Of a DNA stretch of 64,000 nt, positions 41,609 to 50,481 are shown piece by piece (the stretch's first letter is position 1; every line of letters begins with the position of its first letter). The notes below the pieces were generated by a model, which saw only the letters and a list, made by a program, of their open reading frames with translations, was not told the origin of the DNA and made no database searches. Source of the stretch: JBCCTX01 sp965263105 (GTDB taxonomy: Bacteria > Bacteroidota > Bacteroidia > J057); contig CBDHGL010000003.1 of the NCBI GenBank assembly GCA_965263105.1, forward strand, positions 992,001 to 1,056,000, written 5' to 3'. A program made the translations under genes and the position numbers.

Positions 41609-42568
41609 ATGAAGAAATTACTGATAATCCTTTTAGTTGGGCTTTTTGCGGGTCCCATCTTTGCTCAGGACGAACTCCCTACCTTAGAAGAGGAGAAAGA
41701 TCCTAACATGATGAATCCGCCTAGCCACATGTTGAAAAGGCCCCGTGGAGATGACCATTTTTGGCGTCAGCGCGTGGTGAACCGGATCGATCTGCGTGAG
41801 AAAATCAATGCTCCGCTTGTCAACAAGGAAATGCCTTTTTATAATTCTGATAATTCTCAATTCGAAGAGAAAAATGGTTTGGTAATGGCCCTGTTGAATG
41901 GCTTGAAATCTGGGGAATACAATGCTTATCAGCCCGACAGTCTTCATAAGCCCATGAGCTATGAGGATGTGATTCGCCGCTTTGGTGAATTAGAAGGCAC
42001 TTTGATTGCCGCGGATGAGGAATTAAGCGCGGCTGAGGACAATGAGGAGTCTGAGTTCTTTACCTTTGGTGGAGACGAAGAAGACGACTTTGGAGGGGAT
42101 GAAAATGATCCTTTTGCAGCTGACCCCTTCGCAGAGGACCCCTTTGGGGATGGAGGTTTTGCCGACTCGGCTTTCTCCGAGTCTTCTGCAACTGATATGG
42201 TTCAGGACTTCACTTCTCTAGAGACCATCATAGAATTTGTAGAGGACCGCATCTTTGACCAGGTTCGCTCCGATATGGTATATGACATCCAATACATCCA
42301 GTTGGTTTGGACAGATTTAGGAGGTATGCTTCCCGAACAGAACCTCTGTGTGTTCCGCTATGATGAAATTGTAGACGTGCTGGAAAAGGCCCAGTGGAAA
42401 AATCGATTCAATGATGCAGAGATGCGTACCCTGAGAGAAGTATTTGATTTTCGTCTCTTCCATAGCTTTATCATTAATGTTGGTGGGCAAGGAGTAAGAA
42501 GACTTCCTGAGGCTGAAGAACGCCGTCAGAAGTTGGTAGAGTTTGAGCATCACCTCTGGAGTTACTAG
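41609..42568 (+). CDS. gldN: T9SS ring protein GldN with acidic insert
   Basis: 319 residues with a signal peptide (IILLVGLFAGPIFAQ). Conserved GldN parts are WRQRVVNRIDLREKINAPL, MALLNGLKSGEYNAYQPDSL, IEFVEDRIFDQVRSDMVYDI and IQYIQLVWTDLG. Between them, residues about 140-200 are a strongly acidic, Phe-rich low-complexity stretch with repeated DPFA/EDPF units. I do not recall this from other GldN proteins. GldN joins GldK in the periplasmic ring. It is the last gene of the cluster and a terminator follows. Confidence 0.94.
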   Translation: MKKLLIILLVGLFAGPIFAQDELPTLEEEKDPNMMNPPSHMLKRPRGDDHFWRQRVVNRIDLREKINAPLVNKEMPFYNSDNSQFEEKNGLVMALLNGLKSGEYNAYQPDSLHKPMSYEDVIRRFGELEGTLIAADEELSAAEDNEESEFFTFGGDEEDDFGGDENDPFAADPFAEDPFGDGGFADSAFSESSATDMVQDFTSLETIIEFVEDRIFDQVRSDMVYDIQYIQLVWTDLGGMLPEQNLCVFRYDEIVDVLEKAQWKNRFNDAEMRTLREVFDFRLFHSFIINVGGQGVRRLPEAEERRQKLVEFEHHLWSY

Positions 42569-42591
42569 AGAGAATTTTCTTTTGAATAGAT

Positions 42592-42622
42592 AAGAGGTCT
42601 CAAACTGAGGCCTCTTTTTTTT
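42592..42622 (+). terminator. Terminator of the gldKLMN operon
   Basis: Arms AAGAGGTCTC (42592-42601) and GAGGCCTCTT (42607-42616) pair with one G-T type mismatch around a 5-base loop and are followed by a run of eight T, 24 bp after the gldN stop. Confidence 0.82.
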
Positions 42623-43059
42623 GGGCTCATGTTGCTGCTAAGACAGCTATATTCCCGTTTTTAGATTGAACCCAGGGATATGGGTACGTGGAGGGGCATT
42701 GATTTGTGAAACAAATCTCCTTTTATCTGTGCCTGTGTTCAATTTTTTATCCCCCAAACTCCATAGCCGTTCGGTTAAGCGTTGAATGGTAGATCTGTGA
42801 TCAAAATGCCCAATTTTGTACTAACCCCCTGGCCTCCTCTCTCAAAGAACCCCCTCTGACTCCCCCTTAGAAATGGGGAGAATGGGGTAAACATTGGCGA
42901 AATAATTATGATTTCCGGGGTCGTTTCCGGACCCCTTTTGAGTTCATTTCCCCTAGAAGGGTAAAAAAAGGGCGAAATAAGAAGAAATTTCCCTTAACCA
43001 AACGGCTATGCCGCCAAACCCTTTTTTTAAGGGAAATCGATGAGTTATTCTTGCGGCCT
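42623..43059. other. 437-bp gap with an inverted repeat and internal hairpins
   Basis: No gene seen. CATAGCCGTTCGGTTAAG at 42762-42779 and its inverted copy (CTTAACCAAACGGCTATG, 42993-43010) match at 17 of 18 bases. Between them lie a CTCCCC/GGGGAG hairpin (42860-42880) and a GGGGTC/GACCCC hairpin with a T run (42917-42939). The bounded unit is about 250 bp, with no terminal target duplication that I can see. Confidence 0.6.
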
Positions 43060-45606
43060 CTACCGAAATCGAAATATCACTCTTGCATTTAACAGCCGGG
43101 CCGAGAGATGATTGGGAATAGCAAACTGACGTTGATCCAGGTCAGAAATCCAAATATGGGAAACGGTATTTTCTCTTTGGAAGAGATTGAATATCTCTAT
43201 AGTTCCCCAAATTGACTCTATCCCCTGCCTTCCAAGTCTATCTTCCTTTGCTGAAAAACTGATGAGTTTACTAAAGCCCAAGTCTACTCGCTGGTAGGAA
43301 GGGAAGCCAAAGTCAGTGCGATTTTCAAAAACTCTGGGAGGGCCAAAGCGAAGACCACTTCCAAAGACATAGTTCATATGAACTTTAAAGGTAGGATTGA
43401 GCGGAAATTCATCCTGGAAGTAAAGGGAAGCACTAACCCGTTGATCAGTAGGTCGAGGGATGGCTCCCTGGATATCCCCTAATACATCCTCTTCCGTTTT
43501 CAAGAGCCCTAAGCTGAACCAGGAGTCTACCCCTTCAATAAACTCACCATTTAAACGAACGTCCAGCCCATAGGCATATCCATCCGCGACTTCATCTGGG
43601 TAGTAACGAATACGTATATTCTGAATTTCATAGGGAATCAGATTAAAAAGTCTTTTATAGTAGGCTTCTCCGAATAATTTGAAGGGCCGCCCCCAAGCTT
43701 GAAATTGATGATCCAGCCCAAAAATGGCATGTACTGCTCGCTGGGGGTTGATATCTAAGTTAAGGCTACCGTCAAAGCGGCGGAATTCTCGGTAAAAGGG
43801 GGCTTGGTAGTATACCCCTCCTGCCAGACGTAGCCTGAGATCAGGGCCCCCGGGTTTCTGGGAATAGTCTTGGACGAATTGTAGCCTTGGACTGAACATC
43901 CAGGTATCAATGAGGTCATGGTAAAAAAGTCGGGCTCCACTTACCAGGGTCTTGGTTGGGCTCAGCTTCCAAGTATGCTGCACATAAGCCTTGAATGAAT
44001 TTGCATTCAATCGAGAGGTTCCACGAATGTATTCATCCACATCAAATTCGCTATTGCTATTGACCAAATAGGCTGCGCTATCCCTGCCCAAATATTCTTT
44101 TAAGTCATCTTCTGTTTCCTGTCGCTGGAATTTAAGCCCCAAGGCTAATTGATGTTGGTTCTTTCCAGCAATATTCCACTGACCTTTGATTTGAGAACTA
44201 AATACGTTGGCTCGCAAATAGTTTCGAGCATGTCGAATCTCAGAGCCAATCCCCAGGTCAAAATCCGATTCATTGAATTCCTCTGAGCCGAATTGGGTAT
44301 TTACTTCTCCAAGTAGATATCCTCCCTCAACATCGATAAGCTCACTCTCCTGGGTTCTAAAGGCAGTAAGTATGTAGTCCCACTTCCACCTTAGATTAGG
44401 TCGATGGGTAAGCATAAGAGCTGCTAGGCCTGTTGTATAGGCGCTAACTTCTTGACCGGCAAAACCTACCCGTAATCTAAAAGCCTGTTGGATGGTTCCG
44501 AAGGTAGTCTCTCTTCCTCCAGGCTCAAATTCAAAGCGGTTGCGTGTCACCGCAAAAAAAGAAGTCAACTTAAGGGGTTCATTGGCAAAGTAGAGGGTAT
44601 CTAAGGTACCGTTGGTCTTTTCTCTAATTCGAGGTTCTTTCTCCTGGTTCTTGGGTGTATAAGTAAACATCCCTTGTACATCCATGAAATTGGGTTGATA
44701 CTCCCCAGAAGTCTCCAGGCTGCTGAACAAATAAGCTGTAGAAAATCTTCTTGCCCCTAAGGAATAAGTGAACTTTCCCGGACTAGTAGTTGAATAGCCT
44801 TTTGCATGGGTTTCAGTTTTTCCTTTAGATACTCCTTGGAGATGCAGGTTTACTGTAATCAACCCAAGTTCAGCTGTAGCCCTAAATTCACGTGGGGTTC
44901 GATAGGTAATATCCAATACAGAGGATAGCTTATCTCCATATTGTGCGGAAAAGCCTCCTGTACTGAACTTTACCTCCTGCGCCATGTCTGGATTGGAAAA
45001 ACCCAAGCCCTCCTGCCTTCCTGCTCTTGTGAGGAAGGGGCGATAAATTTCTATCCCATTTACATATACCAGGTTTTCATCAAAATTCCCTCCTCTAACC
45101 CGGTACTGAGAGGAGAATTCGTTATTGCTGGCTACGCCAGGCATCGTTTTCATCACCGCTTCGATGGAACGATTAAAGCTAGGCATCTTTACCAGTTCCT
45201 CCGTATCTATCGGGAGAAGCTGCATTTGGAGTGGGTCATTGATATCCGTAGGGTCCCGCTCATTCGTGATGACAGATTCCTCTAGGGTAATTTCTAGCAT
45301 TTTAACCCTTCTGGAATAGGTGAAGCCTGGCTTTATCTCCAACTGAAGCTGAGTAGAAACATGAGCTGCATGAGAAAATCGAAATAAGTAAGTTTTACCT
45401 CCCGGTAAACTCAACTCAAAGTCTCCTTCTTCATTTGTAGTTATTGCGATAGAGGTATTGACCACTCGGATCGTGGCACCTGAAATGGGCCTGTTATTGG
45501 GATTCACTACCTTCCCCTTTAAGGTCCCATCTTGTGCCTGAACTCGACAAACTCCCAATAGACCTATGAGCAAAATGAAATGAAAACTGTACCTAATAGC
45601 TGCCAT
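43060..45606 (-). CDS. TonB-dependent receptor with carboxypeptidase-like leader domain
   Basis: 848 residues from the ATG at 45606, chosen because a TATATTTG promoter element ends 6 bp before it. A signal peptide (FILLIGLLGVCRVQAQ) precedes a carboxypeptidase-regulatory-like domain (GTLKGKVVNPNNRPISGATI). The plug has MPSFNRSIEAVMKTMPGVAS and YRVRGGNFDENLVYVNGIEI, and a large beta barrel ends at VIFRFR. The substrate is not deducible. No SusD gene is adjacent, so it is a lone receptor rather than a SusCD pair. The barrel C-terminus ends in the expected aromatic-x pattern. Confidence 0.92.
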   Translation of the reverse strand: MAAIRYSFHFILLIGLLGVCRVQAQDGTLKGKVVNPNNRPISGATIRVVNTSIAITTNEEGDFELSLPGGKTYLFRFSHAAHVSTQLQLEIKPGFTYSRRVKMLEITLEESVITNERDPTDINDPLQMQLLPIDTEELVKMPSFNRSIEAVMKTMPGVASNNEFSSQYRVRGGNFDENLVYVNGIEIYRPFLTRAGRQEGLGFSNPDMAQEVKFSTGGFSAQYGDKLSSVLDITYRTPREFRATAELGLITVNLHLQGVSKGKTETHAKGYSTTSPGKFTYSLGARRFSTAYLFSSLETSGEYQPNFMDVQGMFTYTPKNQEKEPRIREKTNGTLDTLYFANEPLKLTSFFAVTRNRFEFEPGGRETTFGTIQQAFRLRVGFAGQEVSAYTTGLAALMLTHRPNLRWKWDYILTAFRTQESELIDVEGGYLLGEVNTQFGSEEFNESDFDLGIGSEIRHARNYLRANVFSSQIKGQWNIAGKNQHQLALGLKFQRQETEDDLKEYLGRDSAAYLVNSNSEFDVDEYIRGTSRLNANSFKAYVQHTWKLSPTKTLVSGARLFYHDLIDTWMFSPRLQFVQDYSQKPGGPDLRLRLAGGVYYQAPFYREFRRFDGSLNLDINPQRAVHAIFGLDHQFQAWGRPFKLFGEAYYKRLFNLIPYEIQNIRIRYYPDEVADGYAYGLDVRLNGEFIEGVDSWFSLGLLKTEEDVLGDIQGAIPRPTDQRVSASLYFQDEFPLNPTFKVHMNYVFGSGLRFGPPRVFENRTDFGFPSYQRVDLGFSKLISFSAKEDRLGRQGIESIWGTIEIFNLFQRENTVSHIWISDLDQRQFAIPNHLSARLLNARVIFRFR

Positions 45607-45612
45607 GAAGCA

Positions 45613-45620
45613 CAAATATA
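45613..45620 (-). promoter_or_regulatory. TAnnTTTG element of the TonB receptor, leaderless type
   Basis: TATATTTG on the minus strand ends 6 bp before the ATG at 45606, so the transcript would start at the start codon. This also supports that start over one nine bases upstream. Confidence 0.55.
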
Positions 45621-45750
45621 GGACTAAGTAATGAATCCAAATAGGGATTTTTAATATCCTTTTGAATATTTTCTGGAAATATAAAAGAACGGCGCAGTAT
45701 TTGTAAAGTAGAAATTACAAAAAAAGTAAATAACATTTATTCAAATTAAC

Positions 45751-45758
45751 TATATTTG
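45751..45758 (+). promoter_or_regulatory. TAnnTTTG element of the M1-like gene
   Basis: TATATTTG lies 29 bp upstream of the ATG at 45788. A -33 TTG is not evident. Confidence 0.45.
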
Positions 45759-45787
45759 GTATATGTTGGAAATCAAAAACACTATTC

Positions 45788-47962
45788 ATGGGCTTTCTTA
45801 AGGTAGAGTTCCGTTACTTCGGAAAATTTTCTTTTTCCCTTGCCTTGGGGTTTGCTCTTGGTCATTCATTAATTTTTGCTCAGGGAGGGCTTCATTCTAA
45901 TAAGTTTGATCAATTGGATGAGGTATTTCGTTCTCCGGGTACCCAAAGGAATGCTTCTGGAGCCCCAGGTCCAGACTACTGGCAAAACACAGTGGATTAT
46001 GATATGGCGCTTCGATTGAATACCAAAAATCAGGTATTGACGGGAAGAGCTCAGATAACCTATCACAATGAGAGTCCGGATCCGCTTACTTATCTCTGGC
46101 TTCGGGTTAACCCTTATAAGCAAGGAGATACAGAATCCAGTAGTATAAAACCGCTAATGAATGCAGAAACCTTGGTTCGCTTGAGCGATACCCAGGCCTT
46201 TGCCATACAAGTGGATTCGATAAAAAATAGATTGGGAGCCAAAATGACTTTTGCTAAGTCTGGAGAGCATATCATGATAGACCTTAAAGCCCCTATTAAC
46301 TCCAAAGAAAAAATGATTTTCTCTGTATTTTGGTCTATTCCTCTTCCTCCAATCAGTGAAGGTCGCGATTTTGGATATGAACCTACCCTCAAAAAAGAAG
46401 GAGGTTTGTATTTATTAACTCACTTCTTCCCGAAAGTATCGGTCTACAGCGATATTGATGGTTGGCGAAACAAGCTTTCACCAGGAACAAGCAGTTATGC
46501 CCATCCCTTTGGGAATTACAAGGTTTCACTTGAATTACCTCAAGAATACATTGTCGCTTCAACTGGGGAACTTGATAACGATTTTGAAGTCCTGTCTCCG
46601 GATCAATTTTCCCGATACGCCATTGCAAAAAATTCTGATACCCCGGTATTGATTGTTCCTCCCGCGGAGGTGAAAGTTGGACGAAGTATCTCTCGATCTA
46701 AAGTTAAGACCTGGTCTTTTCATGCCAATAAGGTTCGGGATTTTGCCTTGGCTTGCTCTCCGAACTTCATTTGGGAAGCTCAAAAAATTCAGGTTGGGGA
46801 TGAGCGGGTTATGGTAGAGACTTTTTATCCTCCTTCCGCTGGGGGGTTTTGGGGAAAATATGCACAGGAATTAGCGGTCCATACAGTTCAAAGTTATTCC
46901 AGAAATCTCTTTGAATTCCCTTATCCCAGGGTTCTCGTAGTAAATGGCGGAAATACTCAGGGAGCCACCTATCCCATGATGGCCATCTCGGGCAAAACGC
47001 CTAAAATTTCTACAAAAACGGTATCTCTTTCAACTTACCGGATGATGGAAGAGGTAATCAACCTAATAGGGCAAAATTATTTCCCTCATATTATCAATTC
47101 TGATGAAGGTAAATGGGCCTGGATGGATGAGGGCTTATCTACTTTTTTGACTTCTAGGGTAGCCAAAGAGTATGACAGCAATTTTCCTACCCTGGCGGAT
47201 ATTTCTTATGTGATTCCATATATGCGTACACACACCAAAGGAATCAGCCCAATTATGACTCATATTTCACAGGTGCAATTCCCCCAGTATAATTTTGCTA
47301 TTAAGCCAGCTGTTTCTCTTCAGATTCTGAGGGAAACCATCATGGGAGAGGTCCTTTTTGATAGGGCTTTGAAGGAATATGCTCATAGATGGCGTTTTAA
47401 GCACCCTAGTCCAGAAGATTTCTTTAGAACTATGGAAGATGCCTCTGGAATAGATTTGGACTGGTATTGGAGAGCTTGGTTTTATGAGGTAGCTCCCGTT
47501 GATATTGAACTTACTTCTTTGCGGTACTTCCGGCTGAATGCTGAAGATAGGGACTCAAATGAAGGAGAGGAAGATTCTCGATTCAGATTTAGCTACACCT
47601 TAGCGGAAGGGGATCCGAACGAAACAATGCCAGTTCCTACTTTTTCTACCGATGACGAGGCATTGAAAGAGAAATTGAAAGACAAGCATTTTTATGAGTT
47701 GGCTTTTAGGAATAATGGAGGAGCTGTGATGCCGTTAATTGTGGAATTTGTGTTTGCCGACGGCAGCAGAGAAGTACAAACTGTCCCAGCCGAAATTTGG
47801 CGCAAGAATGATCGGTTTCTCAAAAAGGTTTTTGTAACAGACAAGAAAGTAGACAGGGTAAGTCTTGACCCTGAAGGCCTTACAGGAGACATAGAATCGG
47901 CTAATAACATATGGTCTTGGAAAAATCCTGTCCCTATCAGTCATAGTACGGGAACGAATTAA
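45788..47962 (+). CDS. M1 peptidase-like protein with destroyed zinc site (pseudoenzyme)
   Basis: 724 residues with a signal peptide ending near LIFAQ. The M1 fold is recognisable: the N-terminal beta domain (WQNTVDYDMALRLNTKNQVL, then GRAQITYHNESPDPLTYLWL) and the catalytic domain. Where active relatives read HEVGHNFFP, this protein reads NLIGQNYFP (residues 425-429): both histidines and the glutamate are replaced. The third ligand Glu448 in WMDEGL is kept at the right spacing. The GMEYPM motif is changed to GATYPM (Thr394). It cannot bind zinc in the M1 manner and is likely a binding or structural protein. Reading frame is intact. Confidence 0.88.
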   Translation: MGFLKVEFRYFGKFSFSLALGFALGHSLIFAQGGLHSNKFDQLDEVFRSPGTQRNASGAPGPDYWQNTVDYDMALRLNTKNQVLTGRAQITYHNESPDPLTYLWLRVNPYKQGDTESSSIKPLMNAETLVRLSDTQAFAIQVDSIKNRLGAKMTFAKSGEHIMIDLKAPINSKEKMIFSVFWSIPLPPISEGRDFGYEPTLKKEGGLYLLTHFFPKVSVYSDIDGWRNKLSPGTSSYAHPFGNYKVSLELPQEYIVASTGELDNDFEVLSPDQFSRYAIAKNSDTPVLIVPPAEVKVGRSISRSKVKTWSFHANKVRDFALACSPNFIWEAQKIQVGDERVMVETFYPPSAGGFWGKYAQELAVHTVQSYSRNLFEFPYPRVLVVNGGNTQGATYPMMAISGKTPKISTKTVSLSTYRMMEEVINLIGQNYFPHIINSDEGKWAWMDEGLSTFLTSRVAKEYDSNFPTLADISYVIPYMRTHTKGISPIMTHISQVQFPQYNFAIKPAVSLQILRETIMGEVLFDRALKEYAHRWRFKHPSPEDFFRTMEDASGIDLDWYWRAWFYEVAPVDIELTSLRYFRLNAEDRDSNEGEEDSRFRFSYTLAEGDPNETMPVPTFSTDDEALKEKLKDKHFYELAFRNNGGAVMPLIVEFVFADGSREVQTVPAEIWRKNDRFLKKVFVTDKKVDRVSLDPEGLTGDIESANNIWSWKNPVPISHSTGTN

Positions 47963-48033
47963 TATTTTCTAGACTGAAACTTTTGCTTGGTTTAATGGGG
48001 AAGTTATACGTCATCCTGATGTGTAGCTTCTCT

Positions 48034-48318
48034 TTATTTAAATCGATTGTGGGATATGGCCTTTTGAGTGGTGCAACGCATTCTTCCAACAGAGAAGCCT
48101 CTTTTTTTCAGGTGTTTGGTTGGTCTTTGCTGAACCCTGCTTCTCCATTTTTTCCAACTGGAGCGCTTTAGGTTCTCTCTCATGAGGTGAATAACCTCAC
48201 GTTCGCTTAAGCCAAATTGCCACTCTATTGCTTCAAATGGGGTACGGTCCTCCCAGGCCATCTCAATGACACGATCTATTTCCTCCTCCGAAAGACCTTT
48301 GGGGTTTGCCTCTGTCAT
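48034..48318 (-). CDS. TIGR03643 family protein, photolyase companion
   Basis: 94 residues. The family core LSEEEIDRVIEMAWEDRTPF followed by EAIEWQFGLSEREVIHLMRE and KKWRSRVQQRPTKHLKKR is clear. Members are small, basic and helix-turn-helix-like, and are usually encoded next to cryptochrome/photolyase genes; function is not known. Here it is divergent from the DUF2256 and photolyase genes (41-bp gap). Confidence 0.85.
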   Translation of the reverse strand: MTEANPKGLSEEEIDRVIEMAWEDRTPFEAIEWQFGLSEREVIHLMRENLKRSSWKKWRSRVQQRPTKHLKKRGFSVGRMRCTTQKAISHNRFK

Positions 48319-48359
48319 AGAGGAATAACTTTCTACCAGCTCCCTTGTTTTTTTATTAG

Positions 48360-48515
48360 ATGAATAAAATCAGATATACCAAACCCCATCTGCCTGAAAA
48401 AGTCTGCCCTGTCTGCTCAAGAACCTTTTCCTGGAGAAAAAAGTGGGCTGCTTGTTGGGAGGAAGTCGTGTATTGTAGTGAAAGATGTAGGCGGAATAAA
48501 CGGGTAACTCACTGA
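48360..48515 (+). CDS. DUF2256 zinc-ribbon-like small protein
   Basis: 51 residues, too short for most ORF cut-offs. The sequence reads KVCPVCSRTFSWRKKWAACW, then VVYCSERCRRNK. The C-x2-C...C-x3-C layout with FxWRKKW is the DUF2256 signature, probably a zinc ribbon. It ends 4 bp before the photolyase start, so the two are cotranscribed and probably coupled. DUF2256 genes commonly accompany photolyases of this type. Function unknown. Confidence 0.88.
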   Translation: MNKIRYTKPHLPEKVCPVCSRTFSWRKKWAACWEEVVYCSERCRRNKRVTH

Positions 48516-48519
48516 TAAC

Positions 48520-50064
48520 ATGCATACGCAATACAGCACCTTAAGGCTTATTTTGGGCGACCAACTCAATGGCCAGCACAGTTGGTTTTCAAAAACTTCT
48601 TCGGACACCTTGTATGTGTTAATGGAAATCCGCCAGGAAACGGATTACGTGGTTCACCACATCCAGAAAATTGTTGCCTTTTTTACCTCCATGCGAAACT
48701 TTGCTGCTGAGCTAAGTGCCTCTGGACATGAGGTGAAATATATTTGCTTAGATGATCTGGAAAATACACACTCGCTTACAGGGAACATTCAACAACTATT
48801 GGATAAGTACGCGATTGAATGTTTTGAATACATGGATCCAGATGAATTTCGTCTTCATAAGCAACTGGAAGAATATTGTCAGGAACTCCCTATCCAGTAT
48901 AAGCGGTATTCAAGTGAACATTTTTTGTGCACCAAGGAGGCCTTCCAGGAGTTTTTTGCAGGAAAGCGCCAACATGTTATGGAGACATTCTATCGACATA
49001 TGCGCAGGGAGTATGACTTGCTCATGGAGGGGGATCAGCCTGTTGGGAAGCAGTGGAATTTTGATGGAGAAAACAGGAAAAAACTACCCAAAGGGCATGG
49101 ATGCCCTGCTCCTCTCGGGTTCTCTACCTCCGTAGCAGAACAATTTGAAATGATTCGGACAATGGGGATTATTTATCAGGGCGAGATAGACCCCGAGAAT
49201 TTTATTTGGCCAACGAGTCGGAAGTCCTCTTTGGAGTTACTGGCCTATTTTCTTCGGGAGTGTTTAGAAAATTTCGGGAAGTATCAAGACGCAATGAGCA
49301 CCGAAAGCTGGTCAACATATCACGCTCGCCTATCTTTTAGCCTTAATTCCAAAATGATTTCACCGATAGAAGTTGTACAGGCTGCTATAAAGCACTGGGA
49401 GGAGAGGAACGAGGATATTTCTTTAGCACAGATTGAGGGGTTTATTCGGCAGGTAATAGGCTGGCGAGAATATATGCGAGGAATTTATTGGAAGTTTATG
49501 CCCAGTTATTCAGAGAAGAATTTCTTCGGTCATACAAGATCCCTTCCCAAGTTTTATTGGACTGGGGATACAAAGATGCATTGCTTAAAACATGCGATAA
49601 GGCAGTCCTTAACCTATAGTTATGCACATCACATTCAGAGACTCATGGTTACAGGAAATTTCGCCTTGCTGGCAGGGGTATCCCCTGATGAAGTTGATGC
49701 ATGGTATTTGGGGATATACATAGATGCTATTGAATGGGTAGAGGTAACCAATACCAGAGGGATGAGTCAATACGCAGATGGAGGAATTGTAGGGACTAAG
49801 CCTTATATATCCTCTGCTAACTATATTCACAAAATGAGTGATTATTGCCCTTCCTGCCATTACAATCATAAGATCAAGGTCGGGGAGGTGGCATGTCCCT
49901 TTAATAGCCTATATTGGAACTTTTTTGAAACCCATCGGGAAAAACTACAATCGAATCCAAGAGTTGGGATGATGTACAAGGTGTGGGATAAAATGGATAC
50001 ACATGCCAAAACTGATATATTGAGTCAAGCTGAAAAATACCTCAATGAATTAGGAAGTCTTTAG
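48520..50064 (+). CDS. Iron-sulphur photolyase/cryptochrome (FeS-BCP, PhrB-like)
   Basis: 514 residues, the length of the prokaryotic (6-4) photolyase group. The N-terminal antenna-type domain starts LRLILGDQLNGQHSWF. The FAD-binding helical domain has IEGFIRQVIGWREYMRGIYW and LTYSYAHHIQRLMVTGNFAL. Four cysteines for a [4Fe-4S] cluster are in MHCLKHAIRQ, YCPSCHYN and ACPFN. DWY-type FAD contacts (VDAWYLGIYIDAIEWVEVTN) are present. It repairs UV lesions with light. It shares its operon with DUF2256, and a ferredoxin gene converges on it. Confidence 0.94.
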   Translation: MHTQYSTLRLILGDQLNGQHSWFSKTSSDTLYVLMEIRQETDYVVHHIQKIVAFFTSMRNFAAELSASGHEVKYICLDDLENTHSLTGNIQQLLDKYAIECFEYMDPDEFRLHKQLEEYCQELPIQYKRYSSEHFLCTKEAFQEFFAGKRQHVMETFYRHMRREYDLLMEGDQPVGKQWNFDGENRKKLPKGHGCPAPLGFSTSVAEQFEMIRTMGIIYQGEIDPENFIWPTSRKSSLELLAYFLRECLENFGKYQDAMSTESWSTYHARLSFSLNSKMISPIEVVQAAIKHWEERNEDISLAQIEGFIRQVIGWREYMRGIYWKFMPSYSEKNFFGHTRSLPKFYWTGDTKMHCLKHAIRQSLTYSYAHHIQRLMVTGNFALLAGVSPDEVDAWYLGIYIDAIEWVEVTNTRGMSQYADGGIVGTKPYISSANYIHKMSDYCPSCHYNHKIKVGEVACPFNSLYWNFFETHREKLQSNPRVGMMYKVWDKMDTHAKTDILSQAEKYLNELGSL

Positions 50065-50411
50065 CTTTCCTTTTTTCGATCCCTCATTTCACGTAAGCCC
50101 CATATAGCCTTTCCGGCAACAGCCTCAACAACAAGATCCTCCTCTAGTCTAATCTGGCAAGAAAGACGAGGATATCCATGTTTTAGGGCAATTTTATCAT
50201 GCCAATGTACAGGATCAGGGCATTCTCCTACCAGCCAAACGCCACATGTTGCACAAATCCCATTTCCTCCACAGTTTTTGTTCTGAGTATATTTTGTGTA
50301 GGGGGAGAAGCCTTCCTTTAGCAGGGCTTCCCTCAAGGTGCTTCCTTTATGGGCAAAAATTATATGGGTTTCATCTCCAATCCGATACTCCACTTTTACC
50401 TTTTCATTCAT
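50061..50411 (-). CDS. [2Fe-2S] ferredoxin, plant type
   Basis: 116 residues. The beta-grasp ferredoxin has its cluster cysteines in NCGGNGICATCGVWL and, near the C-terminus, RLSCQIRLEEDLVV. The spacing C-x5-C-x2-C...C is the plant-type pattern. The stop overlaps the photolyase stop by 4 bp on the opposite strand. It is an electron carrier; the partner is unknown. Confidence 0.88.
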   Translation of the reverse strand: MNEKVKVEYRIGDETHIIFAHKGSTLREALLKEGFSPYTKYTQNKNCGGNGICATCGVWLVGECPDPVHWHDKIALKHGYPRLSCQIRLEEDLVVEAVAGKAIWGLREMRDRKKES

Positions 50412-50481
50412 ATCTTCACAACCTCTTTGGTTTATAAATGTTTCTATTAGTGTTTTTATTATCTCTCCTAATTCTGAACCT

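Noticed and set aside
42569..43059. Insertion sequence after gldN
   Set aside because: No transposase frame is present; only an inverted repeat pair and hairpins are seen.
50338..50481. N-terminal extension of dgkA back to 50338
   Set aside because: It overlaps the divergent ferredoxin start and lacks family sequence; ATG at 50482 fits the family.
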